The position numbers and the translations under genes were made by a program. A DNA stretch of 64,000 nt from contig NZ_BSFI01000006.1 of assembly GCF_027922265.1 (NCBI RefSeq), forward strand, positions 62,001 through 126,000, written 5' to 3'. Source of the DNA: Hansschlegelia plantiphila (GTDB lineage Bacteria > Pseudomonadota > Alphaproteobacteria > Rhizobiales > Methylopilaceae). The notes beneath the pieces were generated by a model that worked only from the letters and a program-made list of their open reading frames with translations, was not told where the DNA came from and ran no database searches. Positions 37,705-47,460 of the stretch are shown piece by piece. How positions within the stretch are numbered: position 1 is the first letter of the stretch; each line of letters starts with the position of its first letter.

Positions 37705-38085
37705 TCACGCGTACTGCGCCACGCCGTCGCCGAACGACCAGTTCTCCTTCGGCACGTCGATCAGATTGATCAGCACGTTGCGCGGCTCGACGCCGGCGCC
37801 GGATTCGAGGTTGTCGGCGATCGCCTTGTAGAGCGCCTGTTTCTGCTCGACGGTGCGGGTGTTGTTCGCGGTGATCTGCACGATCACCAGCCGGTCGTCG
37901 CGGGCGATGTCGAGATAGCTCGGATCGTAGATGAAGGTCGCCGCGTCGTGCTCGTGGATCAGCACGAAGTTGTCCTTCTCCGGGATCTTGAACGCCTCGC
38001 GCAGCGCCTCGTAGACCCCGGTCGCAAGCGCCTGCTTGTAGATGTCGGTTTCGCCGGTGCGGATCGAGATGCGGACGAGGGGCAT
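37705..38085 (-). CDS. Tautomerase family protein
   Basis: A 126-residue member of the tautomerase superfamily. The protein begins MPLVRISIRTG, so Pro1 becomes the catalytic N-terminal proline once Met is removed. The rest (QALYKAIADNL, PRNVLINLIDVPKENWSFGDGVAQY) is typical of the larger Tautomerase_2 subgroup of 4-oxalocrotonate-tautomerase-like enzymes. It lies 33 bases after pdhC and directly before the deoxyribosyltransferase, within the PDH operon. Substrate unknown. Confidence 0.88.
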   Translation of the reverse strand: MPLVRISIRTGETDIYKQALATGVYEALREAFKIPEKDNFVLIHEHDAATFIYDPSYLDIARDDRLVIVQITANNTRTVEQKQALYKAIADNLESGAGVEPRNVLINLIDVPKENWSFGDGVAQYA

Positions 38086-38118
38086 TGTTCGCCTCTTGGT
38101 TTGGATTTCGGACCGGCG

Positions 38119-39465
38119 TCACGCCAGCATGGAGATCGGTTTTTCGATCAGCTTCTTGATCTCCGCGATCAGTGTGGCGCCCAGCGCGCCGTCGACCGCG
38201 CGGTGGTCGCAGGTGAGCGTCAGACTCATCACGGTCGCGATCTTGATGTCCGAGCCCTTCACGACCGGCCGCTTCTCGCCGCCGCCGACCGCGAGGATCG
38301 TCGAATGAGGCGGGTTGATAACGGCGGTGAAGTCCTTCACCCCGTACATGCCGAGGTTTGAGACCGCCGTCGTGCCGCCCTGATACTCTTCGGGCTTGAG
38401 CTTGCGGTCGCGGGCGCGGGCCGCGAGGTCCTTCATCTCGAGGGCGATGGCCGAGAGCGTCTTGCTCTCGACCGCGCGGATGATCGGCGTGATGAGCCCG
38501 TTGTTCGGCAACGCCACCGCGACGCCGACGTCGGCGTGCTTGTGGCGGAGCATCGCGCCTTCGGTCCAGGTGACGTTGGCGGCGGGAACGCGCGCCAGCG
38601 CGACCCCGAGCGCCTTCACCACGATGTCGTTCACCGACACCTTCCAGGCGGGTTTGCCGTCCTTCTCCGGCGCCGCGGCGTTCACCTGCTCGCGCAGACT
38701 GAGCAGATCGTCGATCACGCAGTCCGCGGTGACGTAGAACTGGGGCACGGTCTGCCGCGCCTCCGTCATCCGGCGCGCGATGGTCTTGCGCATGCCGTCG
38801 TGCGGGATCTCCTCGAACGAGCCTTCGGGGAAAAGCTTTCTGAGCGCTTCGTCCGAGGCTCCGGCGGGCGCTGCTGCGGGCGCAGCCGTCTTCGCGCCGC
38901 CCGAGGCCCTGGCTGCGTCGACGTCCGCCTTGACGATGCGGCCGTGGGGACCGGAGCCCGAGATCGCGTTCAGCTCGATCCCGGCCTCCTTTGCGAGCCG
39001 GCGGGCGAGCGGCGAGGCGAAGACGCGCTCGCCCTTGTCGTGCCCGTTCGCGGAGGGTTTTCCCTCGGGCTTCGGCGCCGCATCGCGCTTCGCCTCGCTC
39101 GGACGCGGCGCGGGCTTTTCAGCCTTCGGCTCTTCCCCGGGTTCATCCTTGGGCCCGTCCGCCTTGGCGGGCGCCGGCGCAGCCTTGGCCTTCGGCGCCC
39201 CGTCGAGAGCGCTCTTGTCCTCGCCCTCCTCCAGAAGGATCGCGATCAGCTCGTTCACGGGCACGTCCGCCGTGCCTTCCGGCACGACGATCTTGCCGAC
39301 CGTGCCCTCGTCGACCGCCTCGACCTCCATGGTCGCCTTGTCGGTCTCGATCTCGGCGAGGACGTCGCCGGACTTGACGGCGTCGCCCTCCTTCACGAGC
39401 CACTTGGCGAGGTTCCCCTTCTCCATCGTGGGGGAAAGCGCGGGCATCAGGATGTTCGTGGGCAT
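38119..39465 (-). CDS. pdhC: PDH E2, dihydrolipoamide acetyltransferase
   Basis: A 448-residue E2 core subunit. One lipoyl domain occupies residues 1-80 (lipoyl Lys in [17 protein letters not shown]), then an Ala/Pro/Lys-rich linker, a peripheral-subunit-binding domain (ASPLARRLAKEAGIELNAISGSGPHGRI), and the catalytic domain ending with LTLTCDHRAVDGALGA, with the active-site His. Follows the DUF5076 gene by 10 bases. Confidence 0.97.
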   Translation of the reverse strand: MPTNILMPALSPTMEKGNLAKWLVKEGDAVKSGDVLAEIETDKATMEVEAVDEGTVGKIVVPEGTADVPVNELIAILLEEGEDKSALDGAPKAKAAPAPAKADGPKDEPGEEPKAEKPAPRPSEAKRDAAPKPEGKPSANGHDKGERVFASPLARRLAKEAGIELNAISGSGPHGRIVKADVDAARASGGAKTAAPAAAPAGASDEALRKLFPEGSFEEIPHDGMRKTIARRMTEARQTVPQFYVTADCVIDDLLSLREQVNAAAPEKDGKPAWKVSVNDIVVKALGVALARVPAANVTWTEGAMLRHKHADVGVAVALPNNGLITPIIRAVESKTLSAIALEMKDLAARARDRKLKPEEYQGGTTAVSNLGMYGVKDFTAVINPPHSTILAVGGGEKRPVVKGSDIKIATVMSLTLTCDHRAVDGALGATLIAEIKKLIEKPISMLA

Positions 39466-39475
39466 GGGCGCTGAC

Positions 39476-39784
39476 CTATTGAACCGCTTGAAGCGAACCG
39501 TCGTCGTCGGTCGGTTTGTCCCACTCGGCGTCGAGCATGTCCTTCATCGCGGAGAGCGCGTGCTCCTCGGAGCAGACGCCTTCCGTCTCGAAGACCCGGG
39601 CCGCGTGTCGCGCGATATCCGTCAGCAGAATCCCCCAGACGCCGGGATCGTCGAAGCCCCGCTGGAGGGAGACCTGCAGACCGTTGTCGATGACCCAGGC
39701 GCGCAGCACCTCGGCCGCGGCCTTGGCGTTATGGGCCTCGGGCGGGATGGCGAGCTGCCGAGGTCCGGCTTTCGTGGCGCTCAT
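39476..39784 (-). CDS. DUF5076 domain protein in the PDH operon
   Basis: A 102-residue acidic protein of unknown function. ATG at 39784 overlaps the pdhB stop (ATGA), and the protein ends 10 bases before pdhC. Visible features: [39 protein letters not shown] and a C-terminal acidic tail. I recall DUF5076 genes between E1 beta and E2 in other Rhizobiales. Position argues for a role connected to the PDH complex, but none is shown. Confidence 0.8.
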   Translation of the reverse strand: MSATKAGPRQLAIPPEAHNAKAAAEVLRAWVIDNGLQVSLQRGFDDPGVWGILLTDIARHAARVFETEGVCSEEHALSAMKDMLDAEWDKPTDDDGSLQAVQ

Positions 39785-41253
39785 CGGTAGCATACCGCCC
39801 GCGCCGCCTCGACGACGTCGGCGACGCTCGGCAGCGCGAGCTTCTCGAGGTTGGCGGCGTAAGGCATCGGCACGTCCTTGCCGGACACGCGCGTGACCGG
39901 CGCGTCCAGCCAGTCGAAAGCGCGCTCCATGACGCGCGCCGCGATCTCGGCGCCGACTCCGGACTGCGCCCAGCCCTCCTCGACCGTCACGCAGCGGCCG
40001 GTCTTCTTGACCGACTCGATGATCGTGTCGGTGTCCATCGGACGGATGGTGCGCAGGTCGATCACCTCGGCCTCGACGCCGTCCTTCGCGAGCTCTTCCG
40101 CCGCCTTCAGCGCGTAGCTCACGCCGATCGACCAAGCGACGATCGTCACGTCCTTGCCTGGCCGGGCGATCCTGGCCTTCCCGATCGGCACGACGTAGTC
40201 ATCGAGCTTCGGCACCGGAAAGGTCTGGCCGTAGAGGATTTCGTTCTCGAGGAAGACGACCGTGTTGTTGTCGCGGATCGCGGCCTTCAGCAGGCCCTTG
40301 AAGTCGGCCGCCGTGTAGGGCGCGACCACTGTCAGGCCCGGCACGTTCGAATACCAGGCGGTATAGTCCTGGCTGTGCTGGGCGGCGACACGGGCCGCGG
40401 CGCCGTTCGGACCGCGGAACACGATCGAGCAGCCCATCTGCCCGCCGGACATGTAGAGCGTCTTCGCGGCGGAATTGATGATCTGGTCGATCGCCTGCAT
40501 GGCGAAGTTGAAGGTCATGAATTCGACGATCGGCTTCAGGCCGGCGAGCGCGGCGCCGACGCCGACGCCCGCGAACCCGTGCTCGGTGATCGGCGTGTCG
40601 ACGACGCGCGCTGCGCCGAACTCCTCGAGAAGCCCCTGGCTGACCTTGTAGGCGCCCTGATACTCCGCGACCTCCTCGCCCATGAGGAAGACGCGGTCGT
40701 CGGCGCGCATCTCCTCGGCCATGGCGTCGCGCAGCGCCTCGCGCACCGTCTGCTGGATCATCTCCGTGCCTTCCGGCACGTCGGGCTCCGGAAGCGCTTC
40801 GGGCTTCGGAGGAGCGGCGACGGTCGAGCCGGTCGCCTTGGCCTCCTGCGGGGGCTGCTTGCCGCCCGAGGAATCCTTTTTCGCGCCCTCCTCGGCGGAT
40901 TTCTCCGCGGCGTCTCCGCCGGACTGCGGTTCGTCCGCCGGCTCGGCGTCGGGCTTCGCCTGCTTTTCGCCGCCCTTCGCCGCGCCGTTCTTCAGCGCGC
41001 TTTGATCCTCTCCTTCGCCCAGGATCAGCGCGATCGGCGTGTTGACCTTCACGTCGTCGGAGCCTTCCTCGATCAGGATCTTCCCGAGCGTGCCCTCGTC
41101 GACCGCCTCGACCTCCATCGTCGCCTTGTCGGTCTCGATCTCGGCGATGACGTCGCCGGACTTCACCGGGTCGCCCTCCTTCTTCAGCCACTTGGCGAGC
41201 TTGCCCGCCTCCATGGTCGGCGACAGCGCCGGCATGAGGACTTCGATCGGCAT
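39781..41253 (-). CDS. pdhB: PDH E1 component, beta subunit with lipoyl domain
   Basis: A 490-residue E1 beta subunit. Residues 1-80 form a lipoyl domain ([17 protein letters not shown], with lipoyl Lys), followed by a long acidic/Ala-Pro linker and the transketolase-like beta core ([64 protein letters not shown]). A lipoyl domain on E1 beta is normal in alphaproteobacteria. Overlaps the DUF5076 start. Confidence 0.97.
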   Translation of the reverse strand: MPIEVLMPALSPTMEAGKLAKWLKKEGDPVKSGDVIAEIETDKATMEVEAVDEGTLGKILIEEGSDDVKVNTPIALILGEGEDQSALKNGAAKGGEKQAKPDAEPADEPQSGGDAAEKSAEEGAKKDSSGGKQPPQEAKATGSTVAAPPKPEALPEPDVPEGTEMIQQTVREALRDAMAEEMRADDRVFLMGEEVAEYQGAYKVSQGLLEEFGAARVVDTPITEHGFAGVGVGAALAGLKPIVEFMTFNFAMQAIDQIINSAAKTLYMSGGQMGCSIVFRGPNGAAARVAAQHSQDYTAWYSNVPGLTVVAPYTAADFKGLLKAAIRDNNTVVFLENEILYGQTFPVPKLDDYVVPIGKARIARPGKDVTIVAWSIGVSYALKAAEELAKDGVEAEVIDLRTIRPMDTDTIIESVKKTGRCVTVEEGWAQSGVGAEIAARVMERAFDWLDAPVTRVSGKDVPMPYAANLEKLALPSVADVVEAARAVCYR

Positions 41254-41350
41254 GGGGGACGTCCCTCTTTCTGCAGGCTTCTTGTAGGTCCCGGGAACGC
41301 GCCGGAACAGTCGCTTGAACCCCGGGCGCGTCGGATGCGCCCCTCAGGCC

Positions 41351-42454
41351 TCAGCGCAGGATGTCGGTCCAGAGCTCGGACGGATCCGGCTCTTCGTCGT
41401 TGGTCGCGAAGTCCGCGGCTGCGCTGACGAGTTCGCGGACGTCCTTGTCGACAGCCTTGAGGTCGTCCTCGCTCGCCCACTTGTTCTCGATCAGACGCTT
41501 GCGCACCTGCTCGATCGGGTCATGCGTGTCACGCATCTTCTGGACCTCGTCCTTCGACCGGTATTTGGCCGGGTCCGACATCGAGTGCCCGCGATAGCGG
41601 TAGGTCACCATCTCGAGGATGTACGGCCCCTCCCCGCGCCGGGCATAGGCGATCGCGCGCTCGCCTGCGGCGTGCACGGCGCGCACGTCCATGCCGTCGA
41701 CCTGCTCGCCCGGAATGTCGAAGCTCGCGCCACGGTGGGAGAGGTTGGTCGTGGAGGACGCCCGCTCCACCGACGTGCCCATGCCGTATTTGTTGTTCTC
41801 GATGACGTAGACCACGGGAAGCTTCCACAGCTTCGCCATGTTGAAGCTCTCGTAAACCTGGCCCTGGTTGGACGCGCCGTCGCCGAAATAGACCAGAGCG
41901 ACCTTGCCGTTCTTCTTGTACTTGTTGGCGAAGCCGAGGCCCGTGCCGAGCGACACCTGCGCGCCGACGATGCCATGGCCGCCATAGAACTGCTTCTCGA
42001 CGCTGAACATGTGCATCGAGCCGCCCTTGCCCTTGGAGTAGCCGCCCCGGCGCCCCGTAAGCTCGGCCATCACGCCCTTCGGGTCCATCTCGCAGGCGAG
42101 CATGTGGCCGTGATCGCGGTAGCCGGTGATGATCTGGTCGCCCGGCTCAACCGCCATCTGCATACCGATGACGACCGCCTCCTGGCCGATATAGAGGTGG
42201 CAGAAACCGCCGATCAGCCCCATTCCGTAGAGCTGGCCCGCCTTCTCCTCGAAGCGGCGGATCAGCAGCATCTCGCGATGCGCGTGGAGCTCCTGCTCCT
42301 TGGAGAACGTCAGGCCGCCGGATGTCGCGGCGTCGCCGTCCGAAGCCTTCTTCGGCGAAGACGCCTGGCGCGCGCGTTGAGGCTGCGCGGATTTCGAGCC
42401 GGCGGTCTTGGCGGCGCGTTTCGACGGCTCTTTCTTGGCGGCTGTGGCTGCCAT
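41351..42454 (-). CDS. pdhA: PDH E1 component, alpha subunit
   Basis: A 367-residue thiamine-diphosphate-binding subunit that decarboxylates pyruvate. The TPP motif GDGASNQGQVYESFNMAKLW...NN is present, followed by YGMGTSVERAS and the phosphorylation-loop-type TYRYRGHSMSDPAKYRS. The N-terminal 40 residues are a Lys/Ala-rich extension. First gene of the PDH operon, 98 bases before pdhB, with the FtsB-like gene about 160 bases upstream. Confidence 0.97.
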   Translation of the reverse strand: MAATAAKKEPSKRAAKTAGSKSAQPQRARQASSPKKASDGDAATSGGLTFSKEQELHAHREMLLIRRFEEKAGQLYGMGLIGGFCHLYIGQEAVVIGMQMAVEPGDQIITGYRDHGHMLACEMDPKGVMAELTGRRGGYSKGKGGSMHMFSVEKQFYGGHGIVGAQVSLGTGLGFANKYKKNGKVALVYFGDGASNQGQVYESFNMAKLWKLPVVYVIENNKYGMGTSVERASSTTNLSHRGASFDIPGEQVDGMDVRAVHAAGERAIAYARRGEGPYILEMVTYRYRGHSMSDPAKYRSKDEVQKMRDTHDPIEQVRKRLIENKWASEDDLKAVDKDVRELVSAAADFATNDEEPDPSELWTDILR

Positions 42455-42613
42455 GTCGATCCCTGGCTTGTTTCCGGCAGTTTCTTATTGCGAAGCTAGC
42501 GCGGAGCCACGGCGAAGGCGAGACGCGGCGGCCGCGCGGCCGCTTCACCGTCAGGTGTGCCAGAGATAAGACGAAAGTCGCAAGCCCTTGCGCGGGTTTT
42601 TCGCGCGAAGCGC

Positions 42614-42937
42614 TCAGCGCGTCGTGATCACCCGATCATCGGGATTGATCCAGCCCAGGTCCGCGCGGGCCTGCTCGTCCAGCAGGTCGGGGTCGAGGCG
42701 GTCGGTGCTGAGCAGGTCGATCCGGTGCTCGATCGCCGCGCGCTCGGCTTTCAGCGCGTCCAGCTTGGCGCTGAGCGCGGCGATCTCGATCTCGGTGGTG
42801 CGGCTCGCGACGAGACCATGCGCGCCGACATAGGCCTGCTGGCCGAAATAGCTCACCGCGCCTGCGGCGATGATCCAGAGGGCGAGCTGAGCGGCGGCCA
42901 TGCGCCATTTGGTGCGGACGATCATGGGTCTCAACAT
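42614..42937 (-). CDS. Septum formation initiator (FtsB/DivIC-like)
   Basis: A 107-residue bitopic protein: one membrane helix (about residues 16-34, AQLALWIIAAGAVSYFG) followed by a coiled coil (IEIAALSAKLDALKAERAAIEHRIDLL) and a short C-terminal region (DLLDEQARADLGWINPDDRVI). This layout is that of FtsB/DivIC in the FtsBLQ division complex. Its position just upstream of pdhA is usual in alphaproteobacteria. An alternative start is ATG at 42925. Confidence 0.9.
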   Translation of the reverse strand: MLRPMIVRTKWRMAAAQLALWIIAAGAVSYFGQQAYVGAHGLVASRTTEIEIAALSAKLDALKAERAAIEHRIDLLSTDRLDPDLLDEQARADLGWINPDDRVITTR

Positions 42938-42962
42938 GGCCTACGCATGGTTACGCAAGCGT

Positions 42963-44774
42963 TTACGAGGCGCGGCGCAGCTTCTCGCGGACGGACGCGG
43001 TGAAGCGCGTGAACCGGGCGTCCGCCCGCTCCATGGAGCGGTTCGACGACGCTTCGCCGGAATCGCCCTGATCCTCGATCCGAAGCCCCGCCCGCACCAC
43101 CTTGCCGTCGTCCACGCCGCGCACGATGAGGGTGGCGGGTCCGAAATCCGCGACGTCGCCCAACGCCGGCTCGTTCTCGAACCGGCTCGCGAAGATGTCC
43201 GCGACGGTGCGCTGGCGATCCTCCGGCGCGACATCGAGACCGTAGAGCTGGGCCAGCATCGCAAGCGCGGTGTCGCCGCGGAGGGGAAATTCTCCGAGCG
43301 CGGGGCGCGCCCTCCCCGACTCGCTTGCGGCGAACAGGCCGTCGAGCTGGGCGACGCGCTCGGGCGCGGCGAGAAAATAGGCGTAGTCGCCGGCCTTCAA
43401 CGCCCCCGCGTCGCCGGGGTCGAGGATCTGGTCGTCGCGCACCACCATGATCGAGCGAGCCCAGCGCGGAATCGAATCGCGGGCGAGGATCGGACAGTTG
43501 GGCGTCACGGCGTAGCCGACCATCTCCTGGGCGAGCTGGCCCGGAAGGTCGATCTCGACGCGGTGGACGGCGCGAGCGGTGCGGCGGACGGCGAGGTTGA
43601 GGCGCTTGGCGAGCGGCGTGATCGTCCACCCCTGCACGATCAGCGAGACGATCACCACGACGAAGGCGACGTTGAAATAGATCTGGGCGTTCGGAGCCTG
43701 GGCGAGCGTCGGGATCGCGGCGAGGAAGATCGAGACCGCGCCGCGCAGGCCGACCCAGCCGACGAACGCCGTCTCCTTGAGCGAGAAGCCGAACGGGAGC
43801 AGGCAGGCCGCGACGGCCAGCGGCCGCCCGACGAAGATCAGCAGCGCCGCGATCGCGAGCGACGGCAGCAGCGACGACATCAGCTGCGACGGCGTGACCA
43901 GCATGCCCAGCACGATGAACATCACGATCTGGCAAAGCCATGTCACCGTGTCGTGGAACGCGATGATGCTGGGGAGCGCGCGGACCTGCTTGTTCCCGAC
44001 CACGATTCCCGCGAGGTAGACGGCGAGAAAGCCCGATCCGTGCATGACCGCCGCGAGCGAGAACAGCGCAACGACGAAGGCGATCACGAACAGCGGATGA
44101 AGGCCTGACGGCAGGTCGACCCGGTTCAGCACGAAGGCGAGCGCGAAGCCGCCTGCGACGCCCGCCGCTCCGCCGATCACCGCCTCCTGCAGGAAATGGC
44201 CGATGATCGAGAGGCCGGCCCCCTCGCCCGGCGACGCGACGAGCCCGACCAGCATGACGGTCAGGAACACCGCGACCGGATCGTTGGTGCTCGATTCGAT
44301 CTCGAGGGTCGCGTTCACCCGCCGCTGAAGCTGCATGCCGCTGGAGCGGATGAGGAAGAACACCGCCGCGGCGTCCGTCGAGGCGATCGTCGCGCCGACC
44401 AGCAATCCCTCGAGCCACTGCAGCTGGAGCGCCCAGGCCGCGAACAGCCCGACGATCCCGCCTGTCAGCAGCACGCCGACGGTCGCGAGCATGACGGCCG
44501 GCGCGAGCGCGCCGACCACATGCGACAGCCGCGTCCGCAACCCGCCGTCGAACAGGATGATGGCGAGCGAGATCGAGCCGATGAGGTAGGTCAGCCGGTA
44601 GTTGTCGAAGGCGACGCCGCCGGGCCCGTCCTGTCCGGTCAGCATGCCGATGACGAGGAACACCAGCAGCAGCGGAGCGCCGAAGCGCGATGCGACAAGC
44701 GACGAAAGGATGCCGACCAGCATCAACGCCGCGCCGAACAGCAGGATCGCGTTGACGATCGCGATGTTGTCCAT
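42963..44774 (-). CDS. Potassium/proton antiporter (NhaP2/CvrA type)
   Basis: A 603-residue CPA1 cation/proton antiporter. About twelve membrane helices cover residues 1-390, with the ion-binding STDAAAVFFLIRSSG and ESSTNDPVAVFL motifs characteristic of NhaP2. The cytosolic part has a TrkA_C-like domain (ARSIMVVRDDQILDPGDAGALKAGDYAYF) and a CorC/HlyC-like region near the end. The ATG at 44774 is preferred over a GTG at 44798. It lies where recO follows era in many relatives. Confidence 0.93.
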   Translation of the reverse strand: MDNIAIVNAILLFGAALMLVGILSSLVASRFGAPLLLVFLVIGMLTGQDGPGGVAFDNYRLTYLIGSISLAIILFDGGLRTRLSHVVGALAPAVMLATVGVLLTGGIVGLFAAWALQLQWLEGLLVGATIASTDAAAVFFLIRSSGMQLQRRVNATLEIESSTNDPVAVFLTVMLVGLVASPGEGAGLSIIGHFLQEAVIGGAAGVAGGFALAFVLNRVDLPSGLHPLFVIAFVVALFSLAAVMHGSGFLAVYLAGIVVGNKQVRALPSIIAFHDTVTWLCQIVMFIVLGMLVTPSQLMSSLLPSLAIAALLIFVGRPLAVAACLLPFGFSLKETAFVGWVGLRGAVSIFLAAIPTLAQAPNAQIYFNVAFVVVIVSLIVQGWTITPLAKRLNLAVRRTARAVHRVEIDLPGQLAQEMVGYAVTPNCPILARDSIPRWARSIMVVRDDQILDPGDAGALKAGDYAYFLAAPERVAQLDGLFAASESGRARPALGEFPLRGDTALAMLAQLYGLDVAPEDRQRTVADIFASRFENEPALGDVADFGPATLIVRGVDDGKVVRAGLRIEDQGDSGEASSNRSMERADARFTRFTASVREKLRRAS

Positions 44775-44968
44775 GTCCACCCGGTATGCGGCGGCCACGG
44801 CCCGTCGGGCGCCTGCGCGATCCGCGGGCGTCTTCCGAGCGCCGAAGCCTCAGATTGGAGGCCGGAATTTCACACGAGGAATGGCGCCATATCAAGGCGT
44901 GCATCGCCTGAGCGCGCCGATAGCTCCGCGCCGGGCGCCTTTTGGCGCGAGGCCGGCCGGGACCCGCG

Positions 44969-45895
44969 TCAGCTTCTGGGGAACTCCAGTCCCATCTCCC
45001 GATAGCGCTCGGGGTCGTCGCTCCAGTTCTCGCGGACCTTCACGAACAGGAAGAGGTGCACCACCGTGTCGGCGATCTCCGAGATCTCCTTACGGGCCTC
45101 GGTCGAGATCTGCTTGATGGTCTGGCCGCCCTTGCCGATCACGATGCGCTTCTGGGTCTCGCGCTCGACGAAGATCGTCTGCTCGATGCGCACCGAGCCG
45201 TCGTCGCGGGCCTCCCACTTCTCGGTCTCGACGGTGGACGCATAAGGCAGTTCGTCGTGCAGCCGCGCGAACAGCTTTTCGCGGGTGATCTCTGCCGCCA
45301 GCGCGCGGAGCGGCAGGTCGGAGACGTCGTCGGCCGGATAGAGCCAGGGACCGACCGGCATCTCGTCGGCCAGGAAGGTGGTGACGTCCTTCACGCCGTC
45401 GCCGTTCAGCGCCGAGATCATGAAGATGCGCTGGAACGAGACCCGCGCCGAGGCCTCCTGGGCGAGCGCCAGCAGAGCGTCGCGGCGGATTAGATCGATC
45501 TTGTTCAGCAGCAGGATCTTGCGGCGCGGATTCTCGGCCAGGCGGTCGAGGATCGCGAGGTTTGAATCGTCGAGGCCTTTCCGCGCGTCGATCAACAGCG
45601 CGATGACGTCGGCGTCGGCGGCCCCGCCCCAGGCGGTCGAGACCATCGCGCGATCGAGCCTGCGTTTCGGCGCGAAGATGCCCGGCGTGTCGACGAACAC
45701 GATCTGCGCGCCCTTCTCGATCACCAGCCCGCGCACCAGGGCGCGCGTGGTCTGCACCTTGTGGCTGACGATCGAGACCTTGGTCCCGACCAGCGCGTTG
45801 ACCAGCGTCGACTTGCCCGCGTTCGGCGCGCCGACGAGGGCGACGAAACCACAGCGCTTCTCGCCTTCGTGGCCGTCTTCGATGTCACCGGTCAT
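44969..45895 (-). CDS. era: GTPase Era
   Basis: A 308-residue GTPase needed for 16S rRNA maturation. G1 GAPNAGKST, G3 DTPG and G4 NKIDL are present, followed by a KH domain with VIGKGGQTIKQIS. The start overlaps the rnc stop (ATGA, 45892-45895), so translation is coupled to RNase III, an old conserved pair. Confidence 0.97.
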   Translation of the reverse strand: MTGDIEDGHEGEKRCGFVALVGAPNAGKSTLVNALVGTKVSIVSHKVQTTRALVRGLVIEKGAQIVFVDTPGIFAPKRRLDRAMVSTAWGGAADADVIALLIDARKGLDDSNLAILDRLAENPRRKILLLNKIDLIRRDALLALAQEASARVSFQRIFMISALNGDGVKDVTTFLADEMPVGPWLYPADDVSDLPLRALAAEITREKLFARLHDELPYASTVETEKWEARDDGSVRIEQTIFVERETQKRIVIGKGGQTIKQISTEARKEISEIADTVVHLFLFVKVRENWSDDPERYREMGLEFPRS

Positions 45896-46602
45896 TCGCC
45901 ATCTCCTGCGGCGAGGCCTTCACGAGCCAGCAACTCGAGCGCAGCCGCCTGTTCAGCGATGCGTTTCGAGGCGCCGTCGCCTTCGGCCTCTCCGAATCCT
46001 TCGACCGTCACGGAGACGCGAAAATGCGGATTGTGATCCGGTCCCGAACGCGAGACCTCACGATAGCACGGCGTGGCCAGTCCGCGGCCCTGCGCCCATT
46101 CCTGCAGCTCGGTCTTCGGATCGCGCAGCGGTCGGCGCGGCGCCAGCATGCGGGCCCGCCAGAACCGGTCGACAAGTTTGAAGGCGGCGTCGAACCCGCC
46201 GTCCTGATAGACGGCGCCGATCACCGATTCGCAGATGTCGGACAGGATCGCGGTCTTCTTCCGTCCGCCCGAGCTGGCTTCGCCCGCGCCAAGCCGGATG
46301 TGGGGCGCAAGATCCATCGCCTCCGCGACCTCGGCGCAGGCCTCGGCGCGGACGAGTTCGGCAAGGCGCCGCGACAGCTCGCCTTCCGTCGCCTTCGGGA
46401 AGGTCTCGATCAGCATCGACGAGATCGCCAAGCCGAGCACCCGGTCGCCAAGAAACTCCAGCCGCTGATAGCTGCCGAGCCGGCCCTCCGCCGAGGTCGC
46501 CGCGCTGATATGCGTGAGCGCGCGGTCGAGAAGAGTCCTGTCCGCGAACGCGTGACCGAGCCGCGCCTCGACCTCCGCGTACGCGACTGAGCGGCGTTTC
46601 AT
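45892..46602 (-). CDS. rnc: Ribonuclease III
   Basis: A 236-residue double-strand-specific RNase. The catalytic signature RLEFLGDRVLGL and the second acidic site SDICESVIGAVYQDGG are present, followed by a double-stranded RNA binding domain from about residue 160 (DPKTELQEWAQGRG; GASKRIAEQAAALELL). ATG at 46602 overlaps the lepB stop. Confidence 0.97.
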   Translation of the reverse strand: MKRRSVAYAEVEARLGHAFADRTLLDRALTHISAATSAEGRLGSYQRLEFLGDRVLGLAISSMLIETFPKATEGELSRRLAELVRAEACAEVAEAMDLAPHIRLGAGEASSGGRKKTAILSDICESVIGAVYQDGGFDAAFKLVDRFWRARMLAPRRPLRDPKTELQEWAQGRGLATPCYREVSRSGPDHNPHFRVSVTVEGFGEAEGDGASKRIAEQAAALELLAREGLAAGDGE

Positions 46603-47363
46603 TCGAGCAGCGTGCCAATCCGCGACCAGCGCACCGTCCACGGCCATTTCCAGATCGCCCAGGCGTGCTCGCCCCGATCGACGGAGAAGAACAGCATTTC
46701 GGCCCGGCCGACGAGGTTCTCGACCGGCACGTAGCCGACAGCGGACTGCACGCGGCTGTCGGTCGAGTTGTCGCGGTTGTCGCCCATCATGAACAGGTGC
46801 CCCTCGGGGACCTGATAAACAGGCGTGTTGTCGAGGAAGCCGTTGGGGTCCATGTCGAGGACCTCGTAGGAGCGGCCGTTGTCGAGCGTCTCCTTGTAGC
46901 GAGGAATATGGCGCGCGGCGCCGCCTTCGCCGTCGACGTAGTCGTTCGGCAGGCGGACCTTCGGCACCGCCTTCTCGTTGATGTAGAGGACGCCGTCGAT
47001 CATCTGGATGCGGTCGCCCGGCAGGCCGATGACGCGCTTGATGTAATCGGTCCAGCCGTCCTGCGGGACCCAGACCTTGAACACCGCGATGTCGCCGCGC
47101 TTCGGCAGGGCGCCGAGCACGCGGCCCGAGAAGATCGGAGGGCTGAAGGGAAGCGAATGGTGGCTGTAGCCGTAGGCGAACTTGTCGACGAACAGGTAGT
47201 CGCCGACGAGCAGCGTGTCCTCCATCGAACCGGACGGGATGTTGAAGGGCTGGAAGACCAGCGTACGGATCACGACGGCGATCAGCAGCGCCTGGACGCA
47301 GATCTTGATGATCTCGACCACGCCGCCTTCGGAGCCCTGCTTCTTTTCCGTCGTCACGCTCAT
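46599..47363 (-). CDS. lepB: Signal peptidase I
   Basis: A 254-residue membrane protease removing signal peptides. One N-terminal membrane helix (IIKICVQALLIAVVIRTLVF) precedes the catalytic Ser box PSGSMEDTL, the catalytic Lys box DYIKRVIGLPGD, and the GDNRDNSTDSR box. ATG at 47363 begins the family-typical MSVTTEKK sequence; upstream frame has no homology. Overlaps rnc. Confidence 0.97.
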   Translation of the reverse strand: MSVTTEKKQGSEGGVVEIIKICVQALLIAVVIRTLVFQPFNIPSGSMEDTLLVGDYLFVDKFAYGYSHHSLPFSPPIFSGRVLGALPKRGDIAVFKVWVPQDGWTDYIKRVIGLPGDRIQMIDGVLYINEKAVPKVRLPNDYVDGEGGAARHIPRYKETLDNGRSYEVLDMDPNGFLDNTPVYQVPEGHLFMMGDNRDNSTDSRVQSAVGYVPVENLVGRAEMLFFSVDRGEHAWAIWKWPWTVRWSRIGTLLE

Positions 47364-47460
47364 GGCCGTCCTGTCCAAATCCCGCGCCGGCCAAGCCTCG
47401 CGTCGGCGCGTGATAGACCCGGCGGGGGCCCCTTGCAAACGAGGCGTCCCGCCGCGCCGC

